From Sphingomonas sp. PAMC 26621 (GTDB lineage: Bacteria; Pseudomonadota; Alphaproteobacteria; Sphingomonadales; Sphingomonadaceae): 64,000 nt of DNA. Made by a program: the position numbers and the translations under genes. Every line of letters starts with the position of its first letter. The stretch's first letter is position 1. Shown one piece after another: positions 62,669 through 64,000 of this stretch. The stretch lies in the NCBI RefSeq assembly GCF_000251145.1, contig NZ_AIDW01000018.1, forward strand, positions 48,925 through 112,924, given 5' to 3'. A model generated the notes under the pieces. That model was not told the DNA's origin. It searched no databases and worked only from the letters and a program-made list of their open reading frames with translations.

Positions 62669-64000
62669 ATGACGACCGCCGCCCTTTCTCCCACCCCCGC
62701 CGTCCCACTATTGAAGGAGATCACGGGCTATACTTCCGCGCGTCCGATGGTGTTGCTGCTTGGCGATACCGTCGCGGCAATCCTGTTTGCGGCGGGGCTG
62801 GCGGGTGCGGTTGCGACGCTTGCCGCTAGGCATATGCGGATCGGGTGGTGGGTCGCGCTGACGATCCTCGCGGGCGGTTTGCGCGGCGTGGCGGCGATGT
62901 TCGCGGTCCGCGCCGGCGCGCGCGACGCGCAGGCTGCCAAGACGGCGATCCGCGCGCGTGTCGTCGCAGCGCTGTTTCGCCCGCTTGCCGGACACGGTTC
63001 CACCGGGGCACTCGTGAACAGCGCGGTTGACGAGGTGGAGGCGCTTCACGGCCATGTGGCGCGCTTCCTGCCCGCACGCCGTGCCGCCGCGATCGCGCCT
63101 TTACTCATCGGCGGCGCGATCGCGGTGGCCAGCCCGGTCGCGGCGATCATCCTGCTGCTGACGCTCGTGCCGTTCATCGCTGCGATGGTGCTCGCCGGCG
63201 GCGCGGCAGCGGCGGAATCCCGCCGCCAGTTCGACGCGCTCGCGCAGCTGTCGATCCGCCTCGCCGACCGTCTGCGCGCGCTTCCCGTCATTCTCGCGTT
63301 CGGCGCGATCGCGCGGGAAACCGACGGGATTGCGGTGGCCAGCGCAACGGTCGCACGGCGGACGATGCGCGTGCTGCGGGTGGCGTTCGTGTCGTCCGCG
63401 GCACTCGAATTCTTCGCGGCCTTGTCGGTCGCGCTGGTCGCGGTCTACGCCGGGTTCAACCTGCTCGGGCTGTTGCCGGTAGCGGTGCCCGAGCATCTGA
63501 CGCTGTTTCGCGCCTTCTTCGTTCTGGCGCTGGCCCCCGACTTCTATGCACCGATGCGACGGCTGGCGGCGGCGTATCACGATCGCCAGGCCGCCGAGAC
63601 CGCGAGCGTCCGGCTCGACGCGGTCCTCGCGGCGCAAGCGCCAGAGCCGGCGGGCTGGTCTCGTACCACGACCACGCTGCCACGCGTGACCTTCGCTGCG
63701 GTTACGATCCGCTATCCGGATTCCGATGTCGCGGCGGTCCGCGATTTCACGCTCGACGTCGCGCCTGGCGAGATCGTCGCGATCACGGGCCCCTCGGGGA
63801 GCGGCAAATCGAGCCTGCTGCATGTCTTGCTTGGCCTCGCGCCCCTGTCGGAAGGGACGCTTGCGGTCGACGGGATCGTGCTCCCCGGGAATGCCAGCCT
63901 CGCGGCGATCGCGACCTGGTCGGGGCAGAACCCGCTGTTGCTGCCCGGGACCATCGCCGACACGATCGCGCTGTCCGATCCGACCGCCAGTCGCGCGCGG
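62669..64000 (+). CDS. cydD: CydD-type ABC exporter for cytochrome bd assembly (3' truncated by window edge)
   Basis: ATG 62669 opens a 444-codon frame running off the window. The N-terminal half is a six-helix ABC exporter domain (LLGDTVAAILFAAGLAGAVA, GTREV-like linker RFLPARRAAAIAPLL); the nucleotide-binding domain starts near residue 350 with VTFAAVTIRYPDSDVAA and Walker A GPSGSGKSSLLHVLLG, then a Q-loop (WSGQNPLLLPGTI). CydDC exports glutathione/cysteine to the periplasm and is needed for bd oxidase. Position divergent from cydABX supports CydD over other exporters; a cydC gene is expected next. Confidence 0.88.
   Translation, partial: MTTAALSPTPAVPLLKEITGYTSARPMVLLLGDTVAAILFAAGLAGAVATLAARHMRIGWWVALTILAGGLRGVAAMFAVRAGARDAQAAKTAIRARVVAALFRPLAGHGSTGALVNSAVDEVEALHGHVARFLPARRAAAIAPLLIGGAIAVASPVAAIILLLTLVPFIAAMVLAGGAAAAESRRQFDALAQLSIRLADRLRALPVILAFGAIARETDGIAVASATVARRTMRVLRVAFVSSAALEFFAALSVALVAVYAGFNLLGLLPVAVPEHLTLFRAFFVLALAPDFYAPMRRLAAAYHDRQAAETASVRLDAVLAAQAPEPAGWSRTTTTLPRVTFAAVTIRYPDSDVAAVRDFTLDVAPGEIVAITGPSGSGKSSLLHVLLGLAPLSEGTLAVDGIVLPGNASLAAIATWSGQNPLLLPGTIADTIALSDPTASRAR

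Overview
The window reads as a chromosomal segment of a Sphingomonas-like alphaproteobacterium (Sphingomonadaceae). The DNA is GC-rich. Lineage markers include dusB followed by ntrBCYX and a two-domain Hfq, a fused IspDF, a PEPxxWA-CTERM protein, and a TonB-receptor maltose locus with tryptophan-halogenase-like flavoproteins and a DUF6445 protein. Coding density is high, with many ATGA/GTGA stop-start overlaps.

Layout. 1-10.5 kb: end of a GT39-type membrane protein, rnd (frameshifted), aspS, a PPK2 kinase (frameshifted), a PepSY-helix protein, carbonic anhydrase, lipA, a COQ10/RatA protein, pncC, a secreted hypothetical and ispDF. 10.6-19.8 kb: dusB-ntrB-ntrC-ntrY-ntrX, tandem-domain hfq and hflX. 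19.9-28.6 kb, leftward: mazG, a 57-residue membrane protein, a metallo-beta-lactamase-fold hydrolase, tatD (frameshifted), metG, holB, tmk, dacA, an RlpA/SPOR protein and mltB.

28.7-32.7 kb: tRNA-Ser(TGA) with a small integrated element of about 3.9 kb, bounded by the 14-bp repeat CACCTCTTCCGCCA. It holds a tyrosine integrase, a PEPxxWA-CTERM protein, one AlpA regulator plus a fragment of a second, a phage tail tape-measure-like fragment and a HIRAN-domain gene. 33.1-37.2 kb: a leftward methionine-salvage operon (aminotransferase-mtnB-mtnD-mtnC-mtnA).

37.4-53.4 kb: maltose/maltodextrin locus with an SLC45-type MFS transporter, a DUF6445 protein with a possible 2OG-oxygenase facial triad, a LacI regulator, a TonB-dependent receptor, two tryptophan-halogenase-like flavoproteins, two GH13 enzymes and a GH31 alpha-glucosidase. 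Palindromes sharing the half-site GCATAC lie in both divergent promoters. 53.5-64 kb: L,D-transpeptidase, then an oxygen/light block: FixJ, heme-PAS FixL, a BLUF photoreceptor, a hexapeptide acyltransferase, a four-cysteine FNR-type regulator, OmpW, cydX-cydB-cydA, and divergent cydD running off the window. A 15-bp motif is shared by the fixL and fnr/ompW promoters and is a candidate FixJ site.

A cross-cutting observation is that six genes (rnd, ppk2, tatD, integrase, HIRAN gene, mtnD) are each broken by exactly one missing base, mostly beside short homopolymers. This looks more like sequencing or assembly error than decay, and these genes are probably functional in the organism.
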